This document shows, one piece after another, positions 32,763 to 40,990 of a stretch of 64,000 nucleotides of DNA; position 1 is the stretch's first letter, and each line of letters begins with the position of its first letter. The notes below the pieces were generated by a model that searched no databases, was not told the origin of the DNA, and worked only from the letters and a program-made list of their open reading frames with translations. This stretch comes from Paenibacillus glycanilyticus (GTDB taxonomy: Bacteria > Bacillota > Bacilli > Paenibacillales > Paenibacillaceae), in contig NZ_JAMBNP010000012.1 in assembly GCF_023715145.1 (NCBI RefSeq), positions 124,001 through 188,000 on the forward strand, read 5' to 3'. The position numbers and the translations under genes were made by a program.

Positions 32763-33779
32763 ATGAAAATGCAGCCAAAAGCCGAAATGTCGCAGCTTGG
32801 CGGCAAGCAGACCGGGCTTATTCTGAAGCCTGGCGCTCTGCAGCAGGTGCTTGCTTTTGCCAGTCTGATCGTCCTGATCCTGGTATTCACATTCTCGTCC
32901 AGCAATTTCTTTCAATTCTCGAATATCGTGGGCATTCTGCTGTCCACCGCGGTTACCGGTGTTCTGGCCTTAGGCTCCACATTCGTCATTATAACGGGCG
33001 GCATTGACCTGTCGGTCGGAACGGTGATGACCTTAAGCGCGGTCATGACCGGGGTGTTCATTACGTATTGGGGCCTTCCGGTCCCGCTTGGCATTATCGG
33101 CGGTATTCTGACGGGGGCGATATGCGGTCTGTTATCCGGGGTAATGGTTGCCAGGCTCAAGATCCCGCCTTTTATCGCGACGCTTGCCATGATGATGATT
33201 GCCAAAGGTCTGGCCCTTGTTATCTCCGGCACAAAGCCGATCTACTTCAACGATGATCCGGTGTTCAGCGAAGTGTCGCAAGGCTCGTTCTTTGACGAGA
33301 TTATTCCGGGGTTTGCAATCCCGAATGCGGTTGTGATCTTCTTCATCGCCGCGATTATCGGAAGCATTCTTTTGTCGAGGACGATTGTTGGCCGTTACAA
33401 CTTCGCTCTTGGCAGCAATGAAGAGGCGACAAGGCTTTCGGGCGTTAACGTGAACTATTGGAAAATCGTGATTTACACGATTACCGGCATCTTCACCGGT
33501 CTGGCGGGTATTCTGATTGCCTCCCGGCTTAATTCCGCTCAGCCCGCTCTGGGCTCCGGTTATGAGCTTGAAGCGATTGCCGCGGTAGTTATTGGGGGGA
33601 CGTCGCTTAGCGGCGGGAAAGGCACGATTATAGGCACGGTTATCGGTGCTTTGATCATGAGCGTGCTGACCAACGGGCTTCGGATTCTGTCCGTTCCGCA
33701 GGAATGGCAGACGGTAGTTGTCGGCTTCGTTATCCTGCTCGCGGTATATGCGGACATCCTGCGCCGCCGCAAAGCGTAG
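32763..33779 (+). CDS. Sugar ABC permease, RbsC type
   Basis: A 338-residue membrane permease of the BPD_transp_2 family with eight to ten helices. Family signatures are ITGGIDLSVGTVMTLSAVM, LKIPPFIATLAMMMIAKGLA, GSNEEATRLSGVNV, and the conserved AVVIGGTSLSGGKGTIIGTVIGALI split across the last helices. AAGGGGGATACGCAAA precedes the ATG. It works with the RbsA-like ATPase upstream and the RbsB-like lipoprotein downstream. The substrate is probably a monosaccharide. Confidence 0.94.
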   Translation: MKMQPKAEMSQLGGKQTGLILKPGALQQVLAFASLIVLILVFTFSSSNFFQFSNIVGILLSTAVTGVLALGSTFVIITGGIDLSVGTVMTLSAVMTGVFITYWGLPVPLGIIGGILTGAICGLLSGVMVARLKIPPFIATLAMMMIAKGLALVISGTKPIYFNDDPVFSEVSQGSFFDEIIPGFAIPNAVVIFFIAAIIGSILLSRTIVGRYNFALGSNEEATRLSGVNVNYWKIVIYTITGIFTGLAGILIASRLNSAQPALGSGYELEAIAAVVIGGTSLSGGKGTIIGTVIGALIMSVLTNGLRILSVPQEWQTVVVGFVILLAVYADILRRRKA

Positions 33780-33864
33780 TTCGCTAGAGGCTCCGCCTGG
33801 GGGATGTGCCGGGACCGGAGATTCTATACAGGACTTATAAAACCATATCAAAGGGGAGATTTCG

Positions 33865-34866
33865 GTGAAGAAGTTTACGGCAGTGCTGCTTGTGACGTTA
33901 ATGGCGGTTGTTATGTTGAGTGCCTGCGGTTCGGACAACTCGAATTCGGGAAGCAAGTCCAGCGGCAACAACGGCGGGACCAAAGCGAGCGGGGAGAAGA
34001 TTTATATTCCGATTATCTCGAAAGGGTTCCAGCATCAATTCTGGCAGGCGGTCAAATCCGGCGCGGAGAAGGCGGCAACCGAATTCAACGTAGAGATTAC
34101 GTTTGAAGGCCCGGAGACCGAATCGCAAGTGGATAAACAGATTGAGATGCTGCAGGCGGCGCTCGACAAGAAACCAAGCGCCATTGGTTTTGCCGCACTC
34201 GACAGCCAGGCTTCGGTTCCCCTTCTTCAAAAAGCGAAGGATGCGGGCATTCCGGTGATTGCCTTCGACTCCGGCGTAGACAGCGATATCCCGGTTACAA
34301 CGGCATCGACGGACAATTTGGCTGCAGCTGCCCTTGCCGCCGACAAAATGGCGGAGCTGATCGGCAGCGAAGGCGAGATTGGCGTAATCGTCCATGACCA
34401 GACCTCCGTTACCGGCGTGGACCGCCGCGACGGCTTCGTGAACCGGATTAAAGAGAAATATCCGAACATCAAGATTGTCGATATTCAATACGGCGGCGGC
34501 GACCACCTGAAATCGACGGACCTTGCCAAAGCGATGATCCAAGCGCATCCGAATATTAAAGGCTTCTTCGGCGCAAACGAAGGCTCCGCCGTAGGCGTAA
34601 TCAACGCCGTAACCGAGCTGAAGAAGGAAGGCCAAATTACGGTAATCGGCTTCGACTCCGGAAAGGCGCAGCTTGACGCGATCAAGAGCGGCGTGATGGC
34701 CGGAGCCATCACCCAAAATCCGGTAGGCATCGGGTACGAAACGGTGAAAGCGGCAGTAGAAGCCATCCGCGGGGAAAAAGTCGAATCGACGATCGATACG
34801 GGCTTCTATTACTACGATAAGTCCAATATCGACAGCGACGAGATTAAAGCGGTCTTGTACGAATAA
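33865..34866 (+). CDS. Sugar-binding lipoprotein, RbsB type
   Basis: A 333-residue lipoprotein binding protein for the CUT2 importer. The GTG start follows AAAGGGGAGATTTCG. The signal peptide ends at LSAC (Cys about 22), then a Ser/Asn/Gly linker and a Peripla_BP_4 domain: IPIISKGFQHQFWQAVKSGA, AIGFAALDSQ, VIAFDSGVDSD, VTGVDRRDGFVNRI, VIGFDSGKAQ. A strong terminator follows, ending the sugar module. The ligand is a sugar or polyol, not further defined. Confidence 0.93.
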   Translation: MKKFTAVLLVTLMAVVMLSACGSDNSNSGSKSSGNNGGTKASGEKIYIPIISKGFQHQFWQAVKSGAEKAATEFNVEITFEGPETESQVDKQIEMLQAALDKKPSAIGFAALDSQASVPLLQKAKDAGIPVIAFDSGVDSDIPVTTASTDNLAAAALAADKMAELIGSEGEIGVIVHDQTSVTGVDRRDGFVNRIKEKYPNIKIVDIQYGGGDHLKSTDLAKAMIQAHPNIKGFFGANEGSAVGVINAVTELKKEGQITVIGFDSGKAQLDAIKSGVMAGAITQNPVGIGYETVKAAVEAIRGEKVESTIDTGFYYYDKSNIDSDEIKAVLYE

Positions 34867-34870
34867 GAGC

Positions 34871-34923
34871 AAAAAAATAGCAGCCGGGTGTCATATAAAT
34901 GGACGCCGGCTGCTATTTTTTTT
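34871..34923 (+). terminator. Strong terminator after rbsB-like gene
   Basis: A long GC-rich stem (ATAGCAGCCGG with CCGGCTGCTAT) flanked by A and T runs lies directly after the gene. Confidence 0.9.
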
Positions 34924-34987
34924 GATTCGGATTTTTGAAAAGATCTTAGTATTGTGTTAGGCTAAAAAGAAAAGGCTGGAGGTCACG

Positions 34988-35854
34988 ATGGCAAAAGCGC
35001 ATAAAAAATTATCTGCATTAGAGATGTTAAAAAGGGTCTTTTTTATCACGATCGGGTCTGTATTAATGGGTGTAGCACTGGAATTATTCCTCGTACCTAA
35101 TGATGTTATCGACGGTGGAATCACCGGTATTTCCATTATGGTATCCGAATTAACCCACTTGCCCCTTGGTCTATTCATCTTCCTCTTGAACATTCCATTC
35201 CTGTTCATCGGCTTTAAACAAATCGGCAAAACCTTTGCCATTTCCACGTTATACGGTATCGCGGTTATGTCTATTACCACACAGCTGCTTCACCATGTTC
35301 ATGCTTTTACGGAAGAAAAACTGCTCGCCGTTCTGTTCGGTGGTATCATTCTTGGTGCCGGCGTAGGTCTGGCGATCCGCTTTGGCGGTTCCCTCGATGG
35401 CACGGAGATTGTTGCGATCCTCGCATCCAAAAAGTTCGGCATGCCGGTCGGGCAGATCATCATGATCGTAAACGTATTTATCTTTATTCTCGCCGGTTTT
35501 GTGTTTGAATGGAATTCTGCCATGTATTCGATGGTTACTTATTACTTGGCGACGAAAGTCATGGACATCGTTGTTGAAGGTATTGAGGAATCGAAATCCG
35601 TTACTATTATTTCGAGCGCGTACGAAGAAATCGCCGAGACCATTATGACTCGTCTAGGCCGAAGCACGACGTATATTCAGGCACGCGGCGGTTATTCCAG
35701 AGAAGAGACGCAAATGGTTTATTGCGTGGTCAGCCGTCTGGAAGTTGCGAAGCTGAAAGCGATTGTGCATGACATTGATACAAGAGCCTTTATCGCGATC
35801 GAAAATGTCGCCGACGTACAAGGCGGCGGCTTTACGAAGAAAAGCATCCATTAA
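34988..35854 (+). CDS. YitT family membrane protein
   Basis: A 288-residue member of the YitT/YpjC/YqfU family. Five membrane helices occupy about residues 12-185, with the conserved GSVLMGVALELFLVPNDVIDGG at the start and the RFGGSLDGTEIVAILASKK segment in the middle. A cytoplasmic DUF2179 domain of about 80 residues follows (TIISSAYEEIAETIMTRLGRSTTYI). The function of the family is not established. GGAGGTCACG precedes the ATG. It converges on the glycerophosphodiesterase gene with a gap of only 5 bp. Confidence 0.9.
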   Translation: MAKAHKKLSALEMLKRVFFITIGSVLMGVALELFLVPNDVIDGGITGISIMVSELTHLPLGLFIFLLNIPFLFIGFKQIGKTFAISTLYGIAVMSITTQLLHHVHAFTEEKLLAVLFGGIILGAGVGLAIRFGGSLDGTEIVAILASKKFGMPVGQIIMIVNVFIFILAGFVFEWNSAMYSMVTYYLATKVMDIVVEGIEESKSVTIISSAYEEIAETIMTRLGRSTTYIQARGGYSREETQMVYCVVSRLEVAKLKAIVHDIDTRAFIAIENVADVQGGGFTKKSIH

Positions 35855-35859
35855 GCGGA

Positions 35860-36591
35860 TTAAAGCTTGCTTAGAGCGGCAGTGAGCCGGTCCGGGTAAT
35901 CGGTAATGATGCCTGCGACTCCCGCTTGGATCAGGCGATGCATCTCGGCCGGTTCATTCACGGTAAACACGTTGTAGATCACGCCATGCTGGGCGGCTTC
36001 AGCGACCCAGTCCGGCAGCACCGCATAATGCGAGGCATGCAGGGCGGCTGCTCCGATCGACAAAGCATATTTCCACGGGCGGTATAAGCCTTCCATGTAC
36101 AAAATACCTGTCGGAATGTCCGGCGCAAGCCGCTTGCATTCGATCAGCGAGTAATGATTGAAGCTCGATAGGATAACCTGATCCTCCATCCCGTAAGCAC
36201 GAACGGTTTCGATAACCTTTTGCTCCATTCCGGGGTAAGGTACGATGCCGTTTTTTAGTTCGATGTTGATGAAGGTCCCCGTCTGTTTGGCAAGGTCAAG
36301 CAGCTGCTCAAGCGAAGGAATCCGTTCATCCTTGAACGCGGGAGAGAACCAGCTTCCGGCATCCAGCTGCAGCAGCTCCTCGGATTGCGTTTCAGCGACA
36401 AGCGCGTTTACGCCTGCTGTACGTTTCAGCTTCTCATCATGGATGAGCACCAGCTTGCCGTCCTTGGTCATTTGCACATCCGTCTCGATCCCTGTCGCGC
36501 CAAGCGCGATCGCCTTCTCGAAGGCGATCATCGTGTTCTCCGGATAGCTGCCGGAAGCTCCCCGGTGCGCATAATTCACAAGTGTTGTCAT
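35860..36591 (-). CDS. Glycerophosphodiester phosphodiesterase
   Basis: A 243-residue cytoplasmic GDPD (UgpQ-like), releasing glycerol 3-phosphate from glycerophosphodiesters. The catalytic motifs are AHRGASGSYPENT (His9, Arg10, Glu18), ETDVQMTKDGKLVLIHDE and the C-terminal VFTVNEPAEM. No signal peptide is present, unlike secreted GlpQ. It could supply glycerol 3-phosphate to GlpD. The stop lies 5 bp from the stop of the convergent yitT-like gene. Confidence 0.93.
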   Translation of the reverse strand: MTTLVNYAHRGASGSYPENTMIAFEKAIALGATGIETDVQMTKDGKLVLIHDEKLKRTAGVNALVAETQSEELLQLDAGSWFSPAFKDERIPSLEQLLDLAKQTGTFINIELKNGIVPYPGMEQKVIETVRAYGMEDQVILSSFNHYSLIECKRLAPDIPTGILYMEGLYRPWKYALSIGAAALHASHYAVLPDWVAEAAQHGVIYNVFTVNEPAEMHRLIQAGVAGIITDYPDRLTAALSKL

Positions 36592-36699
36592 AACCGTTCT
36601 CCCACTCCCATCCCCATCATAAAATTGAATTAATTTTACTTTACTTCTGATTTGTTTGCGGCATATTAATCTCGATTATATTTATGCTGAAATTGCGGA

Positions 36700-36728
36700 T
36701 TGCATACCCCTAGGGGGTATGATATGAT
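36700..36728 (+). promoter_or_regulatory. Promoter of csoR-copZ
   Basis: TTGCAT at 36700-36705 and TATGAT at 36723-36728 are separated by 17 bp. The first copper operator fills the spacer, so repressor binding would block RNA polymerase. Confidence 0.65.
36704..36720 (+). promoter_or_regulatory. CsoR operator 1
   Basis: An ATACCCC-TA-GGGG(G)TAT palindrome fits the GC-rich CsoR copper operator type and lies inside the promoter spacer. Confidence 0.8.
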
Positions 36729-36739
36729 AAGATTAAGCC

Positions 36740-36756
36740 ATACCCCCTGGAGGTAT
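36740..36756 (+). promoter_or_regulatory. CsoR operator 2
   Basis: A second, less perfect ATACCCCCTGGAGGTAT palindrome lies 36 bp downstream of the first. It overlaps the GGAGG ribosome binding site of csoR. Confidence 0.72.
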
Positions 36757-36761
36757 TTAAG

Positions 36762-37100
36762 ATGATTGAACAAGAGAAGACCCCGCATTGCCATACCGAT
36801 CAGCCGGACCAGCAAGGCGCCGAGCGGAAGAGTCATCATTCGGATAAAATGAAATCCAATCTCGTATCCCGCTTAAACCGGATTGAAGGTCAAATCCGCG
36901 GCGTAAAGGCGATGATCGAGAAGGATACGTATTGCGATGATGTGCTTAACCAGATCGCTGCCGTGCAGTCGGCGCTGAACGGCGTAGGGAAGCTTCTGCT
37001 GGAAGGTCATCTGAAAAGCTGTGTAATGGAACGCATTCAGGCGGGAGAAAGTGAAGTTATTGACGAGCTGCTCGTTACGGTAAATAAATTAATGAAATAA
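36762..37100 (+). CDS. csoR: Copper-sensing repressor CsoR
   Basis: A 112-residue all-helical metal-sensing repressor. The Cu(I) ligands are in place: Cys58 (TYCDDVL), His83 and Cys87 (EGHLKSC), with exactly the 25- and 4-residue spacing of CsoR. An N-terminal extension of about 30 residues is rich in His (HCHTD, KSHHSD) and could also touch metal. The gene lies behind two CsoR-type operators and upstream of copZ, so it probably represses its own operon and releases it when copper rises. Confidence 0.94.
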   Translation: MIEQEKTPHCHTDQPDQQGAERKSHHSDKMKSNLVSRLNRIEGQIRGVKAMIEKDTYCDDVLNQIAAVQSALNGVGKLLLEGHLKSCVMERIQAGESEVIDELLVTVNKLMK

Positions 37101-37120
37101 GATCGGGAGGGATTAAGGTT

Positions 37121-37321
37121 ATGGCAAATGCAACGTTGAAGGTAGAGGGCATGTCCTGCGGACATTGCGTAAGCGCAGTAGAGAAGGCGGTTACCGGAGC
37201 TGGCGCAACCGGTTCGGTTGATCTGGCTGCAGGCAAAGTAACCATCCAGTACGATGAGAAGAAAGTATCGCTTGATGCAATCAAAGGCGCTATCGAAGAT
37301 CAAGGCTACGACGTCGTTTAA
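37121..37321 (+). CDS. copZ: Copper chaperone CopZ
   Basis: A 66-residue heavy-metal-associated domain with the metal-binding loop GMSCGHC (Cys13, Cys16). It carries Cu(I) in the cytoplasm, normally to the CopA ATPase. GGGAGGGATTAAGGTT precedes the ATG. It lies 20 bp after csoR and is followed by a terminator. No copA lies within this window, which is unusual because copZ and copA are often adjacent. Confidence 0.94.
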   Translation: MANATLKVEGMSCGHCVSAVEKAVTGAGATGSVDLAAGKVTIQYDEKKVSLDAIKGAIEDQGYDVV

Positions 37322-37339
37322 TAGCTAGTCAGAATAGTG

Positions 37340-37377
37340 AGGCGTTGTCAGCTCCGAAGGAGTCTGGCAGCGCCTTT
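37340..37377 (+). terminator. Terminator after copZ
   Basis: A GGCG/CGCC-based stem with an inner CTCC/GGAG pair and a GAA loop is followed by five T residues. Confidence 0.75.
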
Positions 37378-37480
37378 TTATGCTAGTTGGCTCAACCGCC
37401 TATTTACGAATGAACGTGTGCGGTATCATCGTTAAGCAAGGCAATATGCTCATTGTCCGCATTACCATACACATTTAATA

Positions 37481-37527
37481 AAAGCCTCGAAACCCGCTTC
37501 TTCAAGAGGGTTTCGAGGCTTTTTTGC
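37481..37527 (+). terminator. Second strong terminator
   Basis: A perfect 15-bp stem (37481-37495 with 37508-37522) is followed by TTTTTT-like bases. No clear gene lies between this and the preceding terminator; a 22-codon reading frame near 37411 is too short to trust. Confidence 0.85.
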
Positions 37528-37601
37528 GCTTCCGCAGATGATTAGCAGATACCGGCTGTGGGTATATTGTTAGGGATAAATGGAAGGAGCGTATCCGTAA
37601 C

Positions 37602-38501
37602 ATGCAACGAAAACGCAGAAATCGACACCGCAAATTACATATTGGACTTATGGCCGTTTTATTATCCGCCGCTTATACAACCAGCAACACAGGTTGGGCG
37701 GCTTCCAATTCTGCCTCAGCGTCAGGTTCAGTCTTCAGTCAAGCTGGCACACGTCTGGCGGACGACGAGTCCTCCAGCCATCATCACCATGCTCATGAGG
37801 AGCATAACCAAAGCGCCACCGTACAATGGAGCTTCTCCCCGAAGCAGCCGCAAGCGGGCAAGCCTGCGGCTATTCAGCTTGCGGTCGCGGATGCTAAGGG
37901 ACAACCTGTTCGAAGCTTCTCTCTTAACCACGAGAAGGAGATTCATCTGATCGCGGTGAGCAGCGATCTGAGCGAGTTTCAGCATCTGCATCCCGTGGAT
38001 GACGGAACTGGACATTTTACGGTGGATACCATCTTCCCGAATGGTGGAGCCTACAAGCTGTTTGCCGATTTTATCCCGGCAGGGGGAAGCCATCAGGTAG
38101 CGGACACGGAAGTGGAAGTTGGCGGTAAGACTGCACCCGCCGTGCCGCTTGTTCCGGACAAGCAGCTCGTTCGGATGGTGGCCGGCACACAGGTAACTCT
38201 CCACCCCGGTCAACTGCAAGCAGGCAAGGAAACCTCCCTCGCCTTCTCCTTCAAGGACGCCGCAACAGGTAAACCCGCAGAGGATATGGAGCCCTACCTC
38301 GGTGCGGCCGGGCATGTCGTGATTATCAGCGAAGACTTAACGCAATATCTACATGTCCATCCGAAGGATGGGCAGACGGCGGGGCCGGAAGCTTTATTCG
38401 AGACGGAATTTCCTGTTCCCGGCTTGTATAAGGTATGGGGCCAGTTCCAGCGTCATGGCGATACTTTTATTGCTTCTTTTACAATAAAAGTAGGGGAATA
38501 A
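37602..38501 (+). CDS. Histidine-rich secreted protein, duplicated domain
   Basis: A 299-residue exported protein. A signal peptide or N-terminal anchor (about 13-33) is followed by a linker with HHHHAHEEH (60-68). Two homologous beta-sandwich-like domains follow (about 72-160 and 198-299). Each has an S-x-DL-x-x-(F/Y)-x-H-x-HP-x-DG motif (HLHP at 128-131, HVHP at 251-254) and a FP-x-G-YK strand. They resemble the FixH/YtkA-like family loosely. The His motifs and the csoR-copZ neighbours suggest extracytoplasmic copper binding; this is inference. Confidence 0.78.
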   Translation: MQRKRRNRHRKLHIGLMAVLLSAAYTTSNTGWAASNSASASGSVFSQAGTRLADDESSSHHHHAHEEHNQSATVQWSFSPKQPQAGKPAAIQLAVADAKGQPVRSFSLNHEKEIHLIAVSSDLSEFQHLHPVDDGTGHFTVDTIFPNGGAYKLFADFIPAGGSHQVADTEVEVGGKTAPAVPLVPDKQLVRMVAGTQVTLHPGQLQAGKETSLAFSFKDAATGKPAEDMEPYLGAAGHVVIISEDLTQYLHVHPKDGQTAGPEALFETEFPVPGLYKVWGQFQRHGDTFIASFTIKVGE

Positions 38502-38567
38502 GCATAGCTGCCGCGACCCTTGAGCAACCTAGGTCAATAATGGAAGCGAAGGGATGGTTTGTGAGTC

Positions 38568-39308
38568 ATGAATGAGAAAGTGATCTCGATATTGGAAGGT
38601 AAAATCCGGCATGTCGACACCGAGGATGGGGAGATTTATCTGGTTGGTCCCATTAAGCTGCCGGTTAATTTGGATGACGAGACGGTTATTTTCCATTGGT
38701 ATTGCTGGCTGCTCTGCAAGGAGGAAGTAGATAAGCTCGAAGATATTATACATAAGCTGTCCGGCGCTAACCTTGCTGAAATGCAACAGTCGAGCGTGCT
38801 GGTTTACGGTGATTTCGAGAATGCCGACGAGGCATTTATTCGGATGCACAGCATTTGCCATACGGGAGATATATTCGGCAGCAAACGCTGCGACTGCGGC
38901 TACCAGCTGCATCAATCGATGAAGATGATTGCGGCGCAGGGGGCGGGAGCGCTCTTTTACCTGGCTAATCATGAAGGGCGCGGCATTGGGCTGTTCAGCA
39001 AAGCAATGGCTTATCTGCTTCAGGAGGAGGGCTTCGATACGGTTGAAGCGAACCTGAATTTGGGCTTTGTTGACGATGCGCGCAATTACGGCGATGCGAT
39101 ACGGGTACTGCGGGCCCTGCGGCCAAAGAGCAAGCCGGTTACGCTTATCACGAATAATCCCCGCAAGCTGGAGGCGCTGCGCGCCGCCGGTCTTGATGTA
39201 GCCGACCGGATTCCGCTATGGGGCGATGTATCGGAGTATAACGAGAAATATTTGCAGACCAAGATCAACCGTTCGGGTCATCTCGTCAGCGGCTGTCCGG
39301 AACAGTAG
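38568..39308 (+). CDS. GTP cyclohydrolase II-like protein
   Basis: A 246-residue RibA-family protein. The zinc ligands Cys97, Cys108 and Cys110 (RMHSICHTGDIFGSKRCDCG) have the E. coli RibA spacing, and NHEGRGIGL, GFVDDARNYG and TLITNNPRKLEAL follow. It is probably an active GTP cyclohydrolase II (riboflavin pathway) or a related enzyme. There is no RibB domain and no rib gene nearby. An extra N-terminal region of about 75 residues with no obvious match precedes the catalytic part, so a specialised role is possible. Confidence 0.85.
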   Translation: MNEKVISILEGKIRHVDTEDGEIYLVGPIKLPVNLDDETVIFHWYCWLLCKEEVDKLEDIIHKLSGANLAEMQQSSVLVYGDFENADEAFIRMHSICHTGDIFGSKRCDCGYQLHQSMKMIAAQGAGALFYLANHEGRGIGLFSKAMAYLLQEEGFDTVEANLNLGFVDDARNYGDAIRVLRALRPKSKPVTLITNNPRKLEALRAAGLDVADRIPLWGDVSEYNEKYLQTKINRSGHLVSGCPEQ

Positions 39309-39386
39309 GTCTTAAAGAGCATCGTCCCCAATAACTAAGTTCTGTGATATAATCCAAGGAAAAACGCTGGAAGCGGGGCGGATCGC

Positions 39387-40763
39387 GTGACTTGGCAGAC
39401 GAATCGGGACGGGGAAGTACCGGAAGTGAAGCGCGAAATCGCTCTTGAGAACTTTCGGCTGGCGTTTCAGCTGGTCGGCACGCATTGGCGGACAGTGGAT
39501 AAAGGCTGGTCTTACGCGGAGCATCAGCATCCGCTGCTAGAGCTGAATGTTGTGCTTCAAGGCAGCCAAGCAGCCATGGTGTCCGGCCAGGAATATATCC
39601 AGAACGCGGGTGACCTGCTGCTGATCCGGCCGGATGAGCTCCATCGGTGCCGTAATGCGGCAGAGGAGCCGATGACTTATTTTGCCCTTCATCTGGATGT
39701 CGACGATCCGGATCTATATGATTTGCTTGGCAGGATCGAGCAGCATCTGTTCCATGCGGACTCGCCGATTGTACGGCAGTTAATGCCTCATATCGAAGAA
39801 TTGATGGAGATCTGCTCGGCCGATTCGGACTACGATATGAGTAGACGGCTTGATATCCGGATAAAGGTGATGCAGGTTTTGCTGATCCTTACGATGGAAG
39901 CCAGAAGCTTATCGCAGCCGCATCCGGGACGAAGCGGAAGGCCGCATGGCGAGTATTCCGTCCCCTTATTGCGTCACCGGGAACGGATTTCGCTGGAGAA
40001 GAAGGTACAGAGGTTATTTTCCGCGCCATACATGCGGGATGACCAGAGGGATGAGGCGACGCTGCCTTCCTTCCGCTGGGCGGGCGTATTTACGCTCCAG
40101 ATCGACGATAAAGCTTTCTGGCAGTCCACGGACCGCTTCTGGATGAAGGAGCAGCTGACGGAGGATATGAGGGAGCTCGGGACGGTCGTTGTTATTGAAG
40201 ACGGACCGTTTATGAGTGCTGCGGTATTGACCGCGAGGCATACCGTTCCGAATATGGAAGAGATCGTTTTGAAGAAAAAAAGAACGCTCGAAGAAAGGCT
40301 TCGCATTCCGATCAAGCTTGGGTTTGGCGGCATTACGGCAGCGGTATCGGAGCTCCGCTCCTTATACCGGAACAGTCTTCGCCAGCTTGGCCATGCGGGG
40401 GAAGAGGACGAGGAGCTGCTCCGCTATGAGTTTGTCAGCCGCATCATCCGCTCGGCGATGCAGATTATCGAGACCGAGTACGGGGATAAAGAGCTGTCGC
40501 TGGTCAAGCTTGCGAAGCGGCTTGGCGTGACTCCGAACTATTTAAGCGGACAATTCAGCGCTCAGACGGGGGCGACCTTTACCCATCACCTGACAAGCAT
40601 CCGGATGCGCCAGGCCATCCGGCTGATGAGGGACACGAATATGAAAATATATCAGGTTGGCGAGCAGGTCGGGTATGCGGATCATGCCTACTTCAGCCGT
40701 TTATTCAAAATGACGGTAGGGGTAAGTCCCGCCAAATACCGTCTATCCCAGCAATCATCCTGA
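39387..40763 (+). CDS. AraC family transcriptional regulator
   Basis: A 458-residue regulator with an N-terminal cupin-like sugar-binding domain (about 40-110: EHQHPLLELNVVLQGSQ, GDLLLIRPDELHRC), a long middle region, and a C-terminal AraC DNA-binding pair of helix-turn-helix units (LVKLAKRLGVTPNYLSGQFS, YQVGEQVGYADHAYFSRLFK). The GTG start follows a GGGGCGG stretch. It lies upstream of the second YesN/YesM and importer cluster on the same strand, but a hairpin terminator separates them. It may control that cluster. Confidence 0.9.
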   Translation: MTWQTNRDGEVPEVKREIALENFRLAFQLVGTHWRTVDKGWSYAEHQHPLLELNVVLQGSQAAMVSGQEYIQNAGDLLLIRPDELHRCRNAAEEPMTYFALHLDVDDPDLYDLLGRIEQHLFHADSPIVRQLMPHIEELMEICSADSDYDMSRRLDIRIKVMQVLLILTMEARSLSQPHPGRSGRPHGEYSVPLLRHRERISLEKKVQRLFSAPYMRDDQRDEATLPSFRWAGVFTLQIDDKAFWQSTDRFWMKEQLTEDMRELGTVVVIEDGPFMSAAVLTARHTVPNMEEIVLKKKRTLEERLRIPIKLGFGGITAAVSELRSLYRNSLRQLGHAGEEDEELLRYEFVSRIIRSAMQIIETEYGDKELSLVKLAKRLGVTPNYLSGQFSAQTGATFTHHLTSIRMRQAIRLMRDTNMKIYQVGEQVGYADHAYFSRLFKMTVGVSPAKYRLSQQSS

Positions 40764-40782
40764 ATCTCTCATAGACTTGCAG

Positions 40783-40816
40783 CAGCCTTCGAAGAATTCG
40801 GGGGCTGAATATTTTT
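40783..40816 (+). terminator. Terminator after the AraC gene
   Basis: An 11-bp stem (40783-40793 with 40797-40807, two G-T pairs) with a GAA loop is followed by AATATTTTT. Confidence 0.72.
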
Positions 40817-40865
40817 AAAGCGAAACGTAGGCTTCATATCCTTGGGGAGAGACCATTCACACTTT

Positions 40866-40879
40866 AGTAAACGCTTACA
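40866..40879 (+). promoter_or_regulatory. cre-like site upstream of regulator operon
   Basis: AGTAAACGCTTACA matches the cre consensus at 13 of 14 positions and has the palindromic GTAA-ACGC-TTAC core. Confidence 0.6.
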
Positions 40880-40913
40880 TATTACCTTAAAATAATCCAA
40901 CAAATCATATGTC

Positions 40914-40947
40914 TGTCACATTGCTGATGGTTTTCCCCTATGTGACA
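40914..40947 (+). promoter_or_regulatory. Inverted repeat, possible operator
   Basis: TGTCACAT (40914-40921) and ATGTGACA (40940-40947) form a perfect 8-bp inverted repeat with an 18-bp spacer, about 45 nt before the regulator start. It may bind a dimeric regulator or fold as a leader hairpin. Confidence 0.45.
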
Positions 40948-40990
40948 CTGGGTTTAGATGAAGATTAACGCCTGAAAGGTGGTGCTCCCC

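Noticed and set aside
37411..37479. A 22-codon frame reading MNVCGIIVKQGNMLIVR between two terminators
   Set aside because: It faintly resembles the start of a Nudix protein but is too short and has no clear ribosome binding site; it could be chance or a remnant.
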